Positions 8,621-17,829 of a stretch of 64,000 nt of DNA are shown here, one piece after another. The stretch is from Pseudobacteriovorax antillogorgiicola. Lineage in GTDB: Bacteria > Bdellovibrionota_B > Oligoflexia > Oligoflexales > RGVZ01. The stretch is taken from contig CAMDHM010000004.1 of the NCBI GenBank assembly GCA_945898195.1, forward strand, positions 42,161 to 106,160, in the 5' to 3' direction. How positions within the stretch are numbered: the first letter of the stretch is position 1; every line of letters starts with the position of its first letter. Made by a program: the position numbers and the translations under genes. The notes under the pieces are model-generated. The model was not told the origin of the DNA and ran no database searches. It saw nothing but the letters and a program-made list of their open reading frames with translations.

Positions 8621-10384
8621 TTAGCCCTGGAGTTCTTTTTCAATTCTATCGAGCTCACCAATCATGGCTGTTGGCATGCGTGATCCATAGTGAGCAAAAT
8701 AATCACGAATGGCACCAACTTCGTGTTGCCAGGCTTTCTTGTCGACGTGAAGAAGCTCGTGCATGGCTCCAGGCGCCAAGGAAAGGCCCTGCGTATCGAT
8801 AGCATTTTCCGTTGGCAAATAGCCGATGGCGGTGCGAGTGGCATTGCCCTTGTCGACCCCTTTGGCGCGGTCAATGACCCAGCGGATCACGCGCAAATTA
8901 TCACCAAATCCGGGCCAGAGAAACGCCCCGTCTTTATCTTGGCGGAACCAGTTGACGTGAAAAATTTTCGGAAGATTTTTATATTTCTCACCAAAGCTGA
9001 GCCAATGACTCCAGTAGTCGGCAAAGTTGTAACCGCAAAATGGCTGCATCGCCATCGGATCACGGCGCACGACGCCAACTTTCCCCGTCGCTGCCGCAGT
9101 GGTTTCTGAGGCAACCGATGCGCCGGCAAATACGCCGTGTTTCCAGTCGAGGGATTGAAAGACGAGCGGAGCCAACTCACGTCGGCGACCGCCGAAGACA
9201 ATGGCTGTCAGCGGAACGCCTTTAGGCTCCTCCGCCTTGGTTGTGTAGCTGGCGCACTGTTTGGCGCTGACCGTAAAGCGGGAATTTGGGTGCGCCGCTG
9301 GACCGCTGCCCGGATGGTATGCCTTACCCTCCCAATCGGTCATTCCCTCTGGTGCAGGCTTGCTTAGGCCCTCCCACCAAGGTGCCCCATCCTTTGTGAC
9401 AGCAACGTTGGTGAAAATCGTGTCGTGATTGAGCATGGCAAGGGCATTTGGATTGGTGTTTTTCCCGGTACCAGGGGCGACTCCAAAAAATCCTGCCTCT
9501 GGATTGATCGCGTACAGCCTTCCGTCTTCTCCGGGATGGATCCATGCAATGTCGTCACCGACGGTCCAGATTTTCCAGCCCTTATGAGATTCCGGGGGAA
9601 TCATCATGGCAAGGTTTGTCTTCCCGCAAGCCGATGGAAATGCGGCGGCAATGTAGTGAACCTCGCCTTCAGGATTTTCAATGCCAACAATTAACATGTG
9701 TTCTGCAAGCCAGCCCTCTTTGCGGGCCTGCCAACTGCCAAGACGCAGGGCGTGGCATTTTTTTCCGAGGAGGGCATTTCCACCGTAACCAGATCCGATG
9801 CTTTTGATCATGAGATCTTCAGGGAAATGCATGATGAAGCGTCGCTCGGGACTCAAATCGCCGGTTGAATGCAAACCGCGAACGAAGGTGCCATCTTTTT
9901 CAATTCGATCAAGGGCTGGGCGACCCATGCGGGTCATGATGCGCATGTTGGCAACGACGTAGGCACTGTCGGTGATTTCAACGCCACACCGGGAGAGAGG
10001 AGAATCCATGGGTCCCATGCAATAGGGAACGACATACATGGTGCGTCCGCGCATGCATCCTTCGAACAGGGCGTCGACTTTTTGGTGGCCTTCTGCAACC
10101 GACATCCAGTTGTTGTTGGGTCCAACGTCTTCTTGCACTTTTGTGCAGATGAAAGTCAGATGCTCGGTACGGGCAACATCAGTTGGGTTAGAACGGTGCA
10201 GGTAGCAGCGGGGGTGGGTCTTCTCATTCAATTCCACCATCGTGCCAGCGGCGAGCATCTCCTGAACGAGGTTTTCAAATTCGCCCTGGCTGCCGTCGCA
10301 CCAATGAACCTTGTCTGGTTTGGTCAGCTTTGCAACCTGGTCGACCCACGCCTGAAGATCCCTGTTTTTTGTGTTGATCATCAT
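8621..10384 (-). CDS. pckG: Phosphoenolpyruvate carboxykinase (GTP)
   Basis: Cytosolic GTP-dependent PEP carboxykinase (oxaloacetate + GTP to PEP + GDP + CO2), the committed gluconeogenic step. The PEPCK kinase-1a P-loop is seen as FPSACGKTNLAMM near residue 245, followed by the metal and nucleotide loops (VGDDIAW, GFFGVAPGTG) and the FGGRRRE segment. The 587-residue length fits the GTP family and is longer than ATP-type PckA. Start ATG 10384 or 10381. It stands alone, convergent with the FAD oxidase gene. The GTP form suggests growth on amino or organic acids (inference). Confidence 0.96.
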   Translation of the reverse strand: MMINTKNRDLQAWVDQVAKLTKPDKVHWCDGSQGEFENLVQEMLAAGTMVELNEKTHPRCYLHRSNPTDVARTEHLTFICTKVQEDVGPNNNWMSVAEGHQKVDALFEGCMRGRTMYVVPYCMGPMDSPLSRCGVEITDSAYVVANMRIMTRMGRPALDRIEKDGTFVRGLHSTGDLSPERRFIMHFPEDLMIKSIGSGYGGNALLGKKCHALRLGSWQARKEGWLAEHMLIVGIENPEGEVHYIAAAFPSACGKTNLAMMIPPESHKGWKIWTVGDDIAWIHPGEDGRLYAINPEAGFFGVAPGTGKNTNPNALAMLNHDTIFTNVAVTKDGAPWWEGLSKPAPEGMTDWEGKAYHPGSGPAAHPNSRFTVSAKQCASYTTKAEEPKGVPLTAIVFGGRRRELAPLVFQSLDWKHGVFAGASVASETTAAATGKVGVVRRDPMAMQPFCGYNFADYWSHWLSFGEKYKNLPKIFHVNWFRQDKDGAFLWPGFGDNLRVIRWVIDRAKGVDKGNATRTAIGYLPTENAIDTQGLSLAPGAMHELLHVDKKAWQHEVGAIRDYFAHYGSRMPTAMIGELDRIEKELQG

Positions 10385-10546
10385 AAAGAAAAGCCCTTTT
10401 CCCTGATTGATTCCGGACGGTTTCCCGTTTTATGCCGGCCACTCAAAAATGGCAAGCTGAGGTCGAACCAGGCAACCCCTAAAGATGTTTATTATTTAAT
10501 CCGATAAAAGTCGGTCAGCTGAAAAGGTACCAAAGGTTGCAAGAAT

Positions 10547-11278
10547 GTGACCAGCAGCAATGGTGATTTTATTTATAAAATATGGAATTTATTTGATTAT
10601 ATTAGACGCCCAATTTTTGTATTGGGACCCCTTCTTGCGTTCGTATCGATGAATTGCCGTGTTCCCCAAAAAGGCAGCAGCGACACCACCCAGGGACCAG
10701 AGGCGACGCAAAGTCCAAGCCCCTCTAGAACCGTAGGTCCCCAGGGCGACTCAAGGGTCAGCCTGATCAATGCACCCTGCGGTAACAGTCCCGACGTAGA
10801 GGTCTTTATTTCCAAGGCGCGAGCCCTGCATCTGACAAATCTGGTGGTGAAACTCCCGGCCGCCGATTGGCGGGTGATTTCGCGCGGCAAAAATCTTTCC
10901 GTATGCGCCCTTATGGCTGCCGAAAAAATCGAGATTGCCTTTTTTCGGGTTCTGACGGGGGCTTGCGCAACTTGCATGACCGAAATTAAGCAGGATGCCA
11001 AGGATATGGCTGCTGGGATTTCTGCAGACCATACTTCGGTGCGCCTGGTTGCGGTCCATCTCGAAGCCTCGGCGGACCAGCCGGCAAGCTCGGACGGGCC
11101 TCTGCTGATTCACGTGACAGGGGAAGGCTTGGCTGCGACCTTGAGTTCGAAGGAAGATCCTAAAATTGAGCCGTGGTTTGTTGTGCATAAGTCGGGATAC
11201 GGATTCTTTTCAAATACGTCCGGCTCAGCTCGTAATGCCCTGAAGGCCGATTTTAAGGCGGTTGCGGGAGTTCAATAG
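10547..11278 (+). CDS. Hypothetical envelope protein, possible lipoprotein
   Basis: Unrecognised family. The N-terminus has a basic stretch (YIRRP), a hydrophobic segment (FVLGPLLAFVS) and then MNC, which could be a poor lipobox (cysteine near residue 37) or a simple signal anchor. The mature part has two further cysteines in CATC and a proline/serine/threonine-rich linker at residues 45-65. The start is a GTG at 10547 without an obvious ribosome site, so the true start could be downstream. Flanked by pckG (divergent) and a VWA-like lipoprotein (same direction, 150 bases away). Confidence 0.6.
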   Translation: MTSSNGDFIYKIWNLFDYIRRPIFVLGPLLAFVSMNCRVPQKGSSDTTQGPEATQSPSPSRTVGPQGDSRVSLINAPCGNSPDVEVFISKARALHLTNLVVKLPAADWRVISRGKNLSVCALMAAEKIEIAFFRVLTGACATCMTEIKQDAKDMAAGISADHTSVRLVAVHLEASADQPASSDGPLLIHVTGEGLAATLSSKEDPKIEPWFVVHKSGYGFFSNTSGSARNALKADFKAVAGVQ

Positions 11279-11427
11279 ACCTGCCGTAAGTTCCCAAATC
11301 TAAAAGACTTTAGGTCAACTCATTAAAATTTATTAAAGCGCCGTCACTGCGCCTCCGAGAACTCAATCGTAGCGGCCGGCCCATGCAGTGGCCCGAAGTC
11401 CAGGTTTGTTATAGAGGAATTAAAGCC

Positions 11428-13611
11428 ATGAAATACAATGAGCGTTTTATCGCGTCGTCCCGAATGACTAGTGTCGCAAGGCTTATGGCATTGGCCGTCG
11501 CGATGGTGCCCGCCGGATGTTCAAACGAAGCGAAATTTGCCAATGGCAACCGCCTTTCCACCAATGGAGCCGACGCAACGGCAGGCGTGGGAGTCGAACA
11601 AGCTGCTGGATTTGGTGATCAAACTCAATCGCAAATAGATGAACTAGCCGGCGGCTCTTGGGAGCCTCTGGCATTCACGCGGACGCTGCAGATCGTGGAT
11701 CGTCAAAATGTTGTGGCTGATATTCGCCCGGCCTTTGGTCAGGTTGATGAAAACATTCAAATGAAGGTTCGCCCTGAATCCCGTGCGGAATTCCGCCAGG
11801 CGGTGCGCAACGATATTACCAACACGTTCCGTCAGGGTCATGATGGTATGGTTAGAACGGAAACTTTTGCTGTGAGTCGTGCCGGACTACTCGACATTTT
11901 GGTTGTGGTGGATAATTCAACCTCGATGGAAGAAGAGCAGCAAAACCTTGCGCAAAAACTAGATGCGTTGACTAGCTCAGTGGATGACACCAACTGGCAA
12001 ATTGGCGTGATCAACATGTCAAGCCCATGCCTGCGACTTGGGCGCGTCATCAAACGTAACGACGCCGATCGCAATGCCGCATTCCTGCAAGCGGCTAACG
12101 TGGGAATGAACAATAATGTCATTGAGAAGGGATATCCCATGGCCATTCGTGCCCTCAAGGGTGAATGCAATGGCCGCTATAACCCCTGGATCCGTGAAGG
12201 CTCCACCGTTGCCGTCATGATTGTGACGGACGAGGACAACTGCGGGAGCAATAATGGTTCTCATTCTTGTGATTTCGACTATGGAAAAAACGCAACCGAG
12301 ATGTCGCAGTTTCTGAATACGATTCGACCAGCTGGAAAGGCTAAATTGTTTGGCATCCACTGGATTCCAAACGACCATAGCTGCAAAACTGCGCTAGGCG
12401 AAGCCTGGAAGTATCAAGAGGGCATCACGGCGACGGGCGGTTATGCCGGCTCTATTTGCGATGCCGATTATACCCAAACGCTGCAGCAAATTTCGCAAAA
12501 TGTTCGCAAGTCCGTCGTAAAAGAATTTGTTCTGTCCGATAACCCAGACATGCGCGTTGTAGAGATTGCGGTGGATGGGCAAACTCTTGGATCCGGTTAT
12601 ACGGTGAATGGTAAGAAGGTGGTCTTGGATGCACCATCTTCAGACGGAAAGAATATGCTTGTTGTTACCTATTCATCGGGTGGCGTTGCCAAATTTGATT
12701 CTGTAACTCTGACAAAATTTCCTGATGATGGTACCACTGCGGTGTCCGTGGATGGTGCCTCGCTTGACCCATCAGCATGGACCTTCGACCCGGCAACGAG
12801 AGTCCTGCATTTTGTAACACAGCCCGCCGAAAATGCCGCGATTGTCGTTACCTACAAAGAAAAAACCGTTTGGCGCAATCGTTTCAGTTTGGGGCGCGCA
12901 GACGTGGTCCCAGCAACGGTTTCCGTATCGACCAACGGTGTTGTGGGTGGCGGATGGACCTTTGACGTGCTGGCCGGGACGGTTATTTTCTCGAACCCGC
13001 CGTCCGAGGGGGCAACGATTGCCGTCGTATTCCGCGTAAATTCTGATTACACGACGATCTATCCTGTTTCGGTGTCCCAAGCGGACAAGGTTCTTACAGT
13101 TACAGCAGTGGATGTGGCAACGGGATTGAATGTGCCCGTCGTGTTTAATGGCACAACCGTTCTGTTTAGCGCCTCAGAAGTCCAGCCCGGACGAACCATT
13201 CGTGTGACGTATGATTATGGAGAGGCCAACCAACAACAAACCTGGGAACTGGCTTTCACTCCAGAGGAGAAGACCTTTACAATGGTTGCGGACCCAGTCG
13301 GCGCCTGTACCAGCGACGTTCGTATTGAAGGAAAAACGCTGCACTTTACGTGTGCGCCCGGTGACCAGGCTACATTGCACATTGAATATAAAACGATCAC
13401 GGCGCGCCACGCTTCCTTTGACGTCTCATTGGAGACTGGAGTGGACGACAGTAAAATCAGGCTTCAATCGGTGGTGGTGAAAGTCGATGGGGTCGATACT
13501 CAGGACTACCAGCTAGCCGCAGGAAAGCTAACTTTTGGGCCGGCAACGGTTGCCCTGGCAAAGGGCGACGCGATAATCACGGCGACTGGTGTCAAACGCA
13601 AAAAGCCTTGA
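11428..13611 (+). CDS. Large lipoprotein with von Willebrand A-like domain and repeated beta modules
   Basis: Signal peptide with lipobox VPAGC (Cys31). After a variable segment comes a VWA-like fold: DILVVVDNSTSM (residues about 156-167) has the DxSxS metal-site motif, and AVMIVTDEDNC about 110 residues later is a plausible distal metal-binding strand. From about residue 370 to the end the protein is built of about six diverged beta-rich modules, recognisable by V.VDG, W.FD or Y.V, F..PP and I.VTY-like strings. ATG 11428 has GAGGAA 8-9 bases upstream; the in-frame ATG at 11383 has none. VWA domains usually mediate metal-dependent protein binding; an adhesin or envelope-assembly role is only inference. 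Confidence 0.82.
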   Translation: MKYNERFIASSRMTSVARLMALAVAMVPAGCSNEAKFANGNRLSTNGADATAGVGVEQAAGFGDQTQSQIDELAGGSWEPLAFTRTLQIVDRQNVVADIRPAFGQVDENIQMKVRPESRAEFRQAVRNDITNTFRQGHDGMVRTETFAVSRAGLLDILVVVDNSTSMEEEQQNLAQKLDALTSSVDDTNWQIGVINMSSPCLRLGRVIKRNDADRNAAFLQAANVGMNNNVIEKGYPMAIRALKGECNGRYNPWIREGSTVAVMIVTDEDNCGSNNGSHSCDFDYGKNATEMSQFLNTIRPAGKAKLFGIHWIPNDHSCKTALGEAWKYQEGITATGGYAGSICDADYTQTLQQISQNVRKSVVKEFVLSDNPDMRVVEIAVDGQTLGSGYTVNGKKVVLDAPSSDGKNMLVVTYSSGGVAKFDSVTLTKFPDDGTTAVSVDGASLDPSAWTFDPATRVLHFVTQPAENAAIVVTYKEKTVWRNRFSLGRADVVPATVSVSTNGVVGGGWTFDVLAGTVIFSNPPSEGATIAVVFRVNSDYTTIYPVSVSQADKVLTVTAVDVATGLNVPVVFNGTTVLFSASEVQPGRTIRVTYDYGEANQQQTWELAFTPEEKTFTMVADPVGACTSDVRIEGKTLHFTCAPGDQATLHIEYKTITARHASFDVSLETGVDDSKIRLQSVVVKVDGVDTQDYQLAAGKLTFGPATVALAKGDAIITATGVKRKKP

Positions 13612-13628
13612 AAAACTGTCGCAAATCG

Positions 13629-13675
13629 CCCGCCCAATAAGTATCATCAAGTGATTGAATACTCATTTTGGCGGG
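13629..13675 (+). promoter_or_regulatory. Possible hairpin masking the ribosome site of the flippase-like gene
   Basis: CCCGCC at 13629-13634 is complementary to GGCGGG at 13670-13675, which lies 9 bases before the ATG at 13685 and is the only ribosome-site candidate. AGTAT and ATACT form an inner pairing in the 35-base loop. Folding would hide the start site; regulation is inference. Confidence 0.3.
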
Positions 13676-13684
13676 TCAAGTTCC

Positions 13685-14707
13685 ATGAACCTGAAGAAAA
13701 TATTAACCACGCTTCTGAAATTTGGATTAGTTGGTGTCTTGATTTGGTGGATGATCGGTAGCGGCAGGTTAAATACATCTAGCCTTTCAATTTTTTATGA
13801 GAACACAAATTTTCTGATAGTGTCTTTGCTGTTTTGGGTCGGCGTTCCCGTTGGGCTTGGGTCCCTTCGGTGGCACATGCTGCTTCGTGGAGCAAAGGTT
13901 CATGTGGCCTACCTTCGTGCCCTGCAACTGCAACTCGTCGGACTTTTTTTTAACACGGCAATGCCCGGCGCCGTCAGTGGTGATCTGGTTAAGGCAGTCT
14001 ACGTCGTTCGGGATCAGCGCGGGCAAAAAAGAACGGCTGCTGCCATTGCAATCATCCTTGATCGCGTTGTGGGGCTGATGGGATTATTCACGATTGCGGG
14101 AATTGGCAGTGTTTTTTTTCTTCAAAGCCTTAGCACAAACCCCGTGTTGTTACCGATGGCGTATCTAGTTTTTCTTTGTGGCCTCGGTATGATCGTTTTT
14201 CTAGCGATTGTTTTTTATCCTCATAAACCTGGGCAGGATCCATTTGAGCGGATTCTGACAAAAAAACCATGGCTGATTCATTATCTTTTTGCTGCGGCGC
14301 TAAAAGTCTATCGGGCTCTGCGTTCGTACCGCGACCACCCGCGAGACCTATTCGCCGCATGGGGGGTCTCCGTTTTGATTCAAGGCCTCGGTATTTCCTA
14401 TTACTGGTATACAACCGTCCAGCTCACGGGGCAGATTCCGCCTTTTTTTGAGTTTGTCATTGTATTGCCTTTTGGAATGATCGCCACTGTTCTTCCGATC
14501 GCCCCCGGCGGACTTGGGGTTGGACATCTTGCCTTCGACAAGCTTTTTTCGGTGATTGGGCTAAATGGCGGTGCTAACGTTTTTAACGTCATTGCCTTAG
14601 GGCAGTTGGCTCTGAATCTGACCGGCATTGTGCCCTATCTTTTAATGAGAAGAAAAGGCGAACCCATGGCAACCTCAGTAGAAGAAATGCGGCATGCCAT
14701 TTCTTAA
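13685..14707 (+). CDS. Lysylphosphatidylglycerol synthase TM / UPF0104 family membrane protein (flippase-like)
   Basis: Polytopic inner-membrane protein with about eight hydrophobic segments. Family hallmarks are PVGLGSLRWHMLLRG near residue 55, FFNTAMPGAVSGDLVKA near 85, LDRVVGLMGL near 120 and PIAPGGLGVGHLAFD near 275. Relatives include the membrane domain of MprF-type lipid flippases and AglD2-like proteins; this one has no soluble transferase domain. The start is placed at ATG 13685; the longer open frame begins with a TTG at 13655 that has no support. It overlaps the next gene, a hydrolase, by 14 bases, so the two are cotranslated. Transported substrate unknown, probably a lipid or lipid-linked molecule. 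Confidence 0.85.
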   Translation: MNLKKILTTLLKFGLVGVLIWWMIGSGRLNTSSLSIFYENTNFLIVSLLFWVGVPVGLGSLRWHMLLRGAKVHVAYLRALQLQLVGLFFNTAMPGAVSGDLVKAVYVVRDQRGQKRTAAAIAIILDRVVGLMGLFTIAGIGSVFFLQSLSTNPVLLPMAYLVFLCGLGMIVFLAIVFYPHKPGQDPFERILTKKPWLIHYLFAAALKVYRALRSYRDHPRDLFAAWGVSVLIQGLGISYYWYTTVQLTGQIPPFFEFVIVLPFGMIATVLPIAPGGLGVGHLAFDKLFSVIGLNGGANVFNVIALGQLALNLTGIVPYLLMRRKGEPMATSVEEMRHAIS

Positions 14708-15494
14708 GCGCCCTGGAGCTACGATTTATTATGACGTTATCGCTGCAGTTGATGGTGCCAGCGAGGCGTCGTTCGTTACACTAATCAATGGCCACACGCG
14801 AACCACGTCTGATTTCAGGATGATGGCTAAATTTTTTGGTGAGCATGGGTTCACGGTTATTTTGATGGATAATCGCGGCGCCGGTCGCACCGTCGTTGAA
14901 AATGACTTTAATTTGGACGATATTGCCTTGGACGTGGTTTCCGTTTGGGATCATCTCAAGATTGATCGTTCTCACCTTCTTGGCATATCAATGGGGGGAA
15001 TGATCGCCCAATGGGTAGCCATCCATTATTTGGAGCGCGTTCAGCGATTAGTGTTAGTGTCGACGTGCCCCAACCGGACTTTTATTCGCGATGATGGCAG
15101 TTACGCATGGTCGGATAACGAAAAGCAGATTGTCGAGAAATTGACAGGCTATTTTTCGGCAGGTTTTTTGGCAGGAAATCGCCTGCTGGTCGAAGCCATG
15201 GCAAAACAAATGGCAAAGTCTGCGCGCGACGGGGCTTTCCTGCAAAATTCAAGTCGCCAGATGCAAGCCCTCGAGGACTTTAACGCGATGCCACTGTTAT
15301 CGCGAATAATAGCCAAGACATTGATCCTTCATGGTTCAGAAGACGGCATCGTCCGCCCAGAGGCGGCGAGTCTCTTGGCGCAGGAAATTACAGGTTCTAC
15401 TTTAAAAATTTTCCTGGGAGCAGGACACCTTCTGCTGGCGGAACGTCCAAAGGAACTCTATGGCGTGAGCCTAGATTATTTTGAAGGGCGATAG
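14694..15494 (+). CDS. Alpha/beta hydrolase
   Basis: Cytoplasmic alpha/beta-fold hydrolase, 266 residues, the usual size. The nucleophile elbow GISMGG places the catalytic Ser near residue 100. HGSEDGIV near 221 supplies the likely Asp and GAGHLLL near 243 the His. DNRGAG near residue 61 is the oxyanion-loop region. It starts 14 bases inside the flippase-like gene, so it probably works with it, for example on a lipid or ester (inference). It ends five bases before the convergent flagellar-operon tail. Substrate unknown. Confidence 0.87.
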   Translation: MPFLKRPGATIYYDVIAAVDGASEASFVTLINGHTRTTSDFRMMAKFFGEHGFTVILMDNRGAGRTVVENDFNLDDIALDVVSVWDHLKIDRSHLLGISMGGMIAQWVAIHYLERVQRLVLVSTCPNRTFIRDDGSYAWSDNEKQIVEKLTGYFSAGFLAGNRLLVEAMAKQMAKSARDGAFLQNSSRQMQALEDFNAMPLLSRIIAKTLILHGSEDGIVRPEAASLLAQEITGSTLKIFLGAGHLLLAERPKELYGVSLDYFEGR

Positions 15495-15499
15495 CGACT

Positions 15500-16114
15500 T
15501 TAAAAAGCCTTGGTTGGTGTCGCAGTAATGCCAGCCAGAAGCCGAATCTCCGCCTCACCCAGCTCGACCTCTGCCGCCACCATGGAAATGCTTAAACCTC
15601 TCGTAAGGAGGCTACGTGCATCAGTATATTTCTTCTCTCGTATCTCGCTGAGCACTTCCTCAAAGGGAACTTTTGCATCGAGGGCTTTGCACATCATCTC
15701 GGCTCGGGCGAGGAGTTTCCGGAGAACATTGCGCTCGGACTCCACCTTACGTAGAAGGGCCTGAATCTGTTCCTGTCGAGAGGCAAGTTCTGCAAGTGGC
15801 GCGTCTAATGTTCCGCCAAAACCAGCGAGCACTTTTTCAACTTCACCGCGAATCACACCACCACTCCCCTTTACCTCTTGCTCGGCCTCAAGTGCCATGC
15901 GGCTCACCCGATCGCTTGCCTCGCGAACCCGCATCTGACCCTCCGCGATCTCACGACGAGCGCCAGTTCGTAGATCCTCAATCATCCGCCGCTCTTCAGC
16001 CAACTCCGAGACAATATCTGCCTCTATTGTCCGGCGTTTCGTGAATTGCCAGAAAGCATAAATAAGGCCCGCGTCAACAAGCAGCAGGATTCCAATCAGG
16101 ATTGTCTGTAACAT
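15500..16114 (-). CDS. DUF2802-like membrane-anchored protein of the flagellar operon
   Basis: The N-terminal segment (residues 3-23) is a single membrane helix. Residues about 30-135 are predicted coiled coil rich in Glu, Arg and Ala. The C-terminal about 45 residues (SLLTRGLSISMVAAEVELG...) look like a small helix-turn-helix-like motif. This TM/coiled-coil/C-terminal-helix plan is seen in DUF2802 proteins at the end of flagellar/chemotaxis operons and in Bacillus SwrB (YlxL), which promotes flagellar export assembly; homology here rests on architecture and position. Last gene of the operon that begins with fliL. Confidence 0.65.
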   Translation of the reverse strand: MLQTILIGILLLVDAGLIYAFWQFTKRRTIEADIVSELAEERRMIEDLRTGARREIAEGQMRVREASDRVSRMALEAEQEVKGSGGVIRGEVEKVLAGFGGTLDAPLAELASRQEQIQALLRKVESERNVLRKLLARAEMMCKALDAKVPFEEVLSEIREKKYTDARSLLTRGLSISMVAAEVELGEAEIRLLAGITATPTKAF

Positions 16115-16155
16115 AGGTTCCTTCCCTTCTGCCTAGGATGCTGGGATCGAAGAAA

Positions 16156-16629
16156 TCACCCTTCTTCGAGATACCGGCGAAGCACCTGCTCATCGCACGC
16201 ATCTAAATTGACCGTCTGGGCCACAATATGTTTTTTGCGACCGCGTTTGCCGATATCTTCGACCTTCACGACCTTGGCTAAAATACGAAACTTATTGGGG
16301 GTATCAATCCGGCGGTACTCCACCACCTGCTGCTTCCTTGACCAATAGTCGGGCAAGGTAATTTCAATCTTCAGGATGATGCCTTCTTTGTAGTCCACGG
16401 GAGCCTGAAATTCAATTCCGTGGGGACTAATGAAGAGCGATTGAATGTCATGACTGTGGCTCGGATCAGACTTTAGGCTGAACGGCTGAACCGAGATCGG
16501 AACCTTCTTGTTTGAGCGTGGAAAGCTACGAATAAACTTTTCGCTAAATGAAACCACCTCGGCCCGAGGCGGCCCATTCAAAATATTTTCTTCGGTAGAT
16601 TCGTTCTGGCCATCAATTACATCTGACAT
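16156..16629 (-). CDS. PilZ-like domain protein
   Basis: A 157-residue cytoplasmic protein with one beta-barrel-like domain (about residues 40-155). LFISPHGIEF resembles the (D/N)xSxxG strand of PilZ domains and FPRSNKKVPIS sits where the RxxxR motif would be, but the second Arg is replaced, so c-di-GMP binding is doubtful. PilZ proteins often link c-di-GMP to motility, which fits its place between cheY and the operon end. If it does not bind the nucleotide it may act through protein contacts. Confidence 0.6.
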   Translation of the reverse strand: MSDVIDGQNESTEENILNGPPRAEVVSFSEKFIRSFPRSNKKVPISVQPFSLKSDPSHSHDIQSLFISPHGIEFQAPVDYKEGIILKIEITLPDYWSRKQQVVEYRRIDTPNKFRILAKVVKVEDIGKRGRKKHIVAQTVNLDACDEQVLRRYLEEG

Positions 16630-16641
16630 GCGAGTCCTCCG

Positions 16642-17052
16642 TTATCCGGCCTTTTTGACGCCATGGGTGGCATATACTTTTAATAACTTGTCCTGCAGGG
16701 TTAGTGCAGTAAACGGCTTGATGACATAATTAGAAACGCCACTTTTAACGGCCGCCATGATGTTTTCCTGCTCTGCCTCGGCGGTAACCATCAAGAAGGG
16801 CATTTTTTTGAGCTTTTCATCGGCCCTAACGGCTTGGAGAAGCTCAAGGCCGGTCATGTTGGGCATGTTCCAATCGGAGATGACAAATTCAATTGCCGAA
16901 TCTTTTTGCAACATATCCAGCGCTTGTTTCCCATCTTCGGCTTCAATCATGTTGGTGTAGCCGAGCTGCTTCATTAATGTTTTTGTGATCCGACGCATCG
17001 TAATAAAATCGTCGACCACGAGAATTTTCATGTCTGGGCTGCCGAGTGCCAT
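16642..17052 (-). CDS. cheY: Chemotaxis response regulator CheY
   Basis: Single receiver domain that, when phosphorylated, binds FliM to switch the rotor. Key residues are all present: Asp14/Asp15 (VVDDF), phospho-acceptor Asp60 (SDWNMP), Thr90 (MVTAE) and Lys112 (IKPF). The motif SDWNMP with TGLELL is CheY-typical, and there is no output domain. ATG 17052 adds seven residues before MKILVVDD, so a start at 17031 is possible. It lies directly after fliA in the flagellar operon; the matching kinase CheA is not in the window. Confidence 0.93.
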   Translation of the reverse strand: MALGSPDMKILVVDDFITMRRITKTLMKQLGYTNMIEAEDGKQALDMLQKDSAIEFVISDWNMPNMTGLELLQAVRADEKLKKMPFLMVTAEAEQENIMAAVKSGVSNYVIKPFTALTLQDKLLKVYATHGVKKAG

Positions 17053-17070
17053 ATTGAACCTTTCTTCAGC

Positions 17071-17829
17071 TTATTCGCTAAGTATATGTTTTAGTTTTAC
17101 GCGCAATTTACCAACGGCCTGGGTATGTAACTGACTGACCCGCGATTCCGTAACTTCAAGGATTTTGCCGATTTCTTTGAGATTCAGATCCTCGTAGTAA
17201 TAAAGGGAGAGAACGAGTTTCTGTTTTTCAGGAAGGTCTTGGATGTGATTTATCAAGAGCTGGCGGACACCCTGGTTCTTGAGATGCTGAAAAGGATTTT
17301 TTGAGTTTGGATTTTCTAACGACTCAAGAAGGCTTTTTCGGTCACTCTGGCTCGGTCCACTTAATTCATCGATGGACAACAAGGTCACGGATTTAACTTT
17401 TGACACGAGCTCGTGATAAGTATCGAGGTCCATTCCCAAAGCGTCCGAGAGCTCCGCATCCGTGATCGTGCGGCCGTACTTTTGCTCGAGCTCAGCATAG
17501 GTCCGCTCGATTTTTTTTGCTTTGTCACGAACAGAGCGGGGAACCCAGTCCTGGCTGCGGAGTTCATCAAGAATGGCTCCCCTGATACGGAACTCAGCAT
17601 ATGTTTTGAATTTATTGTCACGGCTCGGGTCGTATTTCTCGATGGCATCCATCAAACCAATGACGCCAGCGCTAATTAGGTCGTCAATTTCAATGTTGGA
17701 CGGCAGGCGGGCTGCAATCCTTTGGGCCACAAAGCGGATCAAGGGCGCATAATCCATGATCAACTGATCGCGGAGTTTGCCATCAACTCCGTGTGTTACC
17801 TGTTTATATCGCTTTACGAGGCCCTTCAT
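17071..17829 (-). CDS. fliA: Flagellar sigma factor sigma-28 (FliA)
   Basis: RNA polymerase sigma factor for late flagellar and chemotaxis genes. Region 2 (about residues 25-95) contains IEIDDLISAGVIGLMDAIEKYD and FKTYAEFRIRGAILDELR; region 3 follows with DKAKKIERTYAELE; region 4 near the C-terminus has LNLKEIGKILEVTESRVSQLH, the -35 recognition helix. The 252-residue length is typical. It overlaps the flhG stop by four bases (ATGA), indicating coupling. No FlgM anti-sigma gene is in the window. Confidence 0.95.
   Translation of the reverse strand: MKGLVKRYKQVTHGVDGKLRDQLIMDYAPLIRFVAQRIAARLPSNIEIDDLISAGVIGLMDAIEKYDPSRDNKFKTYAEFRIRGAILDELRSQDWVPRSVRDKAKKIERTYAELEQKYGRTITDAELSDALGMDLDTYHELVSKVKSVTLLSIDELSGPSQSDRKSLLESLENPNSKNPFQHLKNQGVRQLLINHIQDLPEKQKLVLSLYYYEDLNLKEIGKILEVTESRVSQLHTQAVGKLRVKLKHILSE

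Noticed and set aside
9869..10507. Plus-strand 212-codon frame
   Set aside because: Antisense to pckG, which is unmistakable; no domain in the antisense frame.
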